The notes under the pieces: model-generated | What the model saw: the letters and a program-made list of their open reading frames with translations, nothing else | Database searches by the model: none | What the model was told of the DNA's origin: nothing | Program-made: the position numbers and the translations under genes | Assembly: GCA_042091225.1 (NCBI GenBank) | Contig: JBELHW010000022.1 | Location: 1-24,126, forward strand | Length of the DNA: 24,126 bases | Direction of reading: 5' to 3' | From: JABAYQ01 sp042091225 | GTDB lineage: Bacteria > Bacteroidota > Bacteroidia > Flavobacteriales > UBA7312 | Shown: in pieces, positions 23,998 to 24,126 of the stretch | Layout of the letters: every line of letters begins with the position of its first letter | Position numbering within the stretch: the first letter of the stretch is position 1

Positions 23998-24126
23998 ACA
24001 CCATTTTATAATGCTTGATTCCTGCTTCTTCAAAACAAGAACCTTTTACTTCGAATCCTAAATTCTGATAAAAACGTATTGAATTTAATAGAGAGTTAAG
24101 GTATATACATTTATTAAGGGGACTGA
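23987..24126 (-). CDS. GNAT-like acetyltransferase, C-terminal end (partial)
   Basis: The minus strand from the right edge reads 45 codons to a stop at 23987-23989 without interruption. The protein end contains LNSIRFYQNLGFEVKG, the typical N-x-x-A-I-x-FY-x-x-x-GF motif near the end of GNAT acetyltransferases (here with Ser in place of Ala), and ends GIKHYKMVFKD. The N-terminal part lies outside the window. It is convergent with ilvE and overlaps it by 11 bases. The substrate is unknown. Confidence 0.7.
   Translation of the reverse strand, partial: SPLNKCIYLNSLLNSIRFYQNLGFEVKGSCFEEAGIKHYKMVFKD

Noticed and set aside
1..24126. Mobile elements, CRISPR arrays, phage or defence genes
   Set aside because: No transposase, integrase, repeat-spacer pattern, terminal repeats or known defence family was seen; the genes are nearly all core metabolism or envelope.

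Overview
The window comes from a member of the Bacteroidota, most likely a Flavobacteriia-like lineage. The DNA is AT-rich and start codons lack clear Shine-Dalgarno sequences. Promoter-like sites fit the TAnnTTTG (-7) / TTTG (-33) form of this phylum, seen best in two tandem copies upstream of a 16S rRNA gene. Several proteins belong to families typical of the phylum: a PafA-type alkaline phosphatase, a long aromatic amino acid hydroxylase, a standalone MnmD, and a deacetylase-like plus FemAB-like pair. The exact order cannot be read from this stretch.

Layout. Positions 1-42 hold the 5' end of a 16S rRNA gene on the minus strand, followed by its leader and two promoters (to about 332). Minus-strand genes follow: a short-chain dehydrogenase overlapping an aromatic amino acid hydroxylase (565-2972), small-type purL (3035-5272), an acyl-CoA synthetase-like enzyme (5365-7005), a decayed beta-barrel gene fragment (7058-7333), and purE (7396-7908) with a perfect hairpin terminator. 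From 8010 to 15409 runs a very tight plus-strand string of nine genes: hpt, adk, obgE, a PAP2 phosphatase, a 49-residue membrane protein not usually called, a PafA-type phosphatase, aroB, an unidentified methyltransferase-like gene, and aroA. A convergent pair follows (a HAD nucleotidase and a small membrane protein, 15375-16502). Then comes a plus-strand trio (YHS-domain lipid/redox-type secreted protein, DoxX-like membrane protein, ATP-grasp ligase, 16599-18484), and facing it an overlapping minus-strand pair (FemAB/GNAT-like acyltransferase and polysaccharide-deacetylase-like protein, 18491-20664). The window closes with rpsT and its own terminator, mnmD, and a divergent M42 aminopeptidase plus ilvE unit. 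The tail of an acetyltransferase gene runs off the right edge.

How the genes work together. Most is core metabolism: purine synthesis and salvage (purL, purE, hpt, adk), the shikimate pathway (aroB, aroA), aromatic and branched-chain amino acid metabolism (phhA, ilvE) and translation (16S rRNA, rpsT, mnmD, obgE). The ATP-grasp, FemAB-like and deacetylase-like genes at 17471-20664 look like a cell-envelope group, though their substrates are unknown.

I found no mobile element, CRISPR array, phage or recognisable defence system. The best leads for something undescribed are the gene between aroB and aroA, the 49-residue membrane protein, the hydroxylase with its large C-terminal extension and overlapping reductase, and the convergent envelope gene group.
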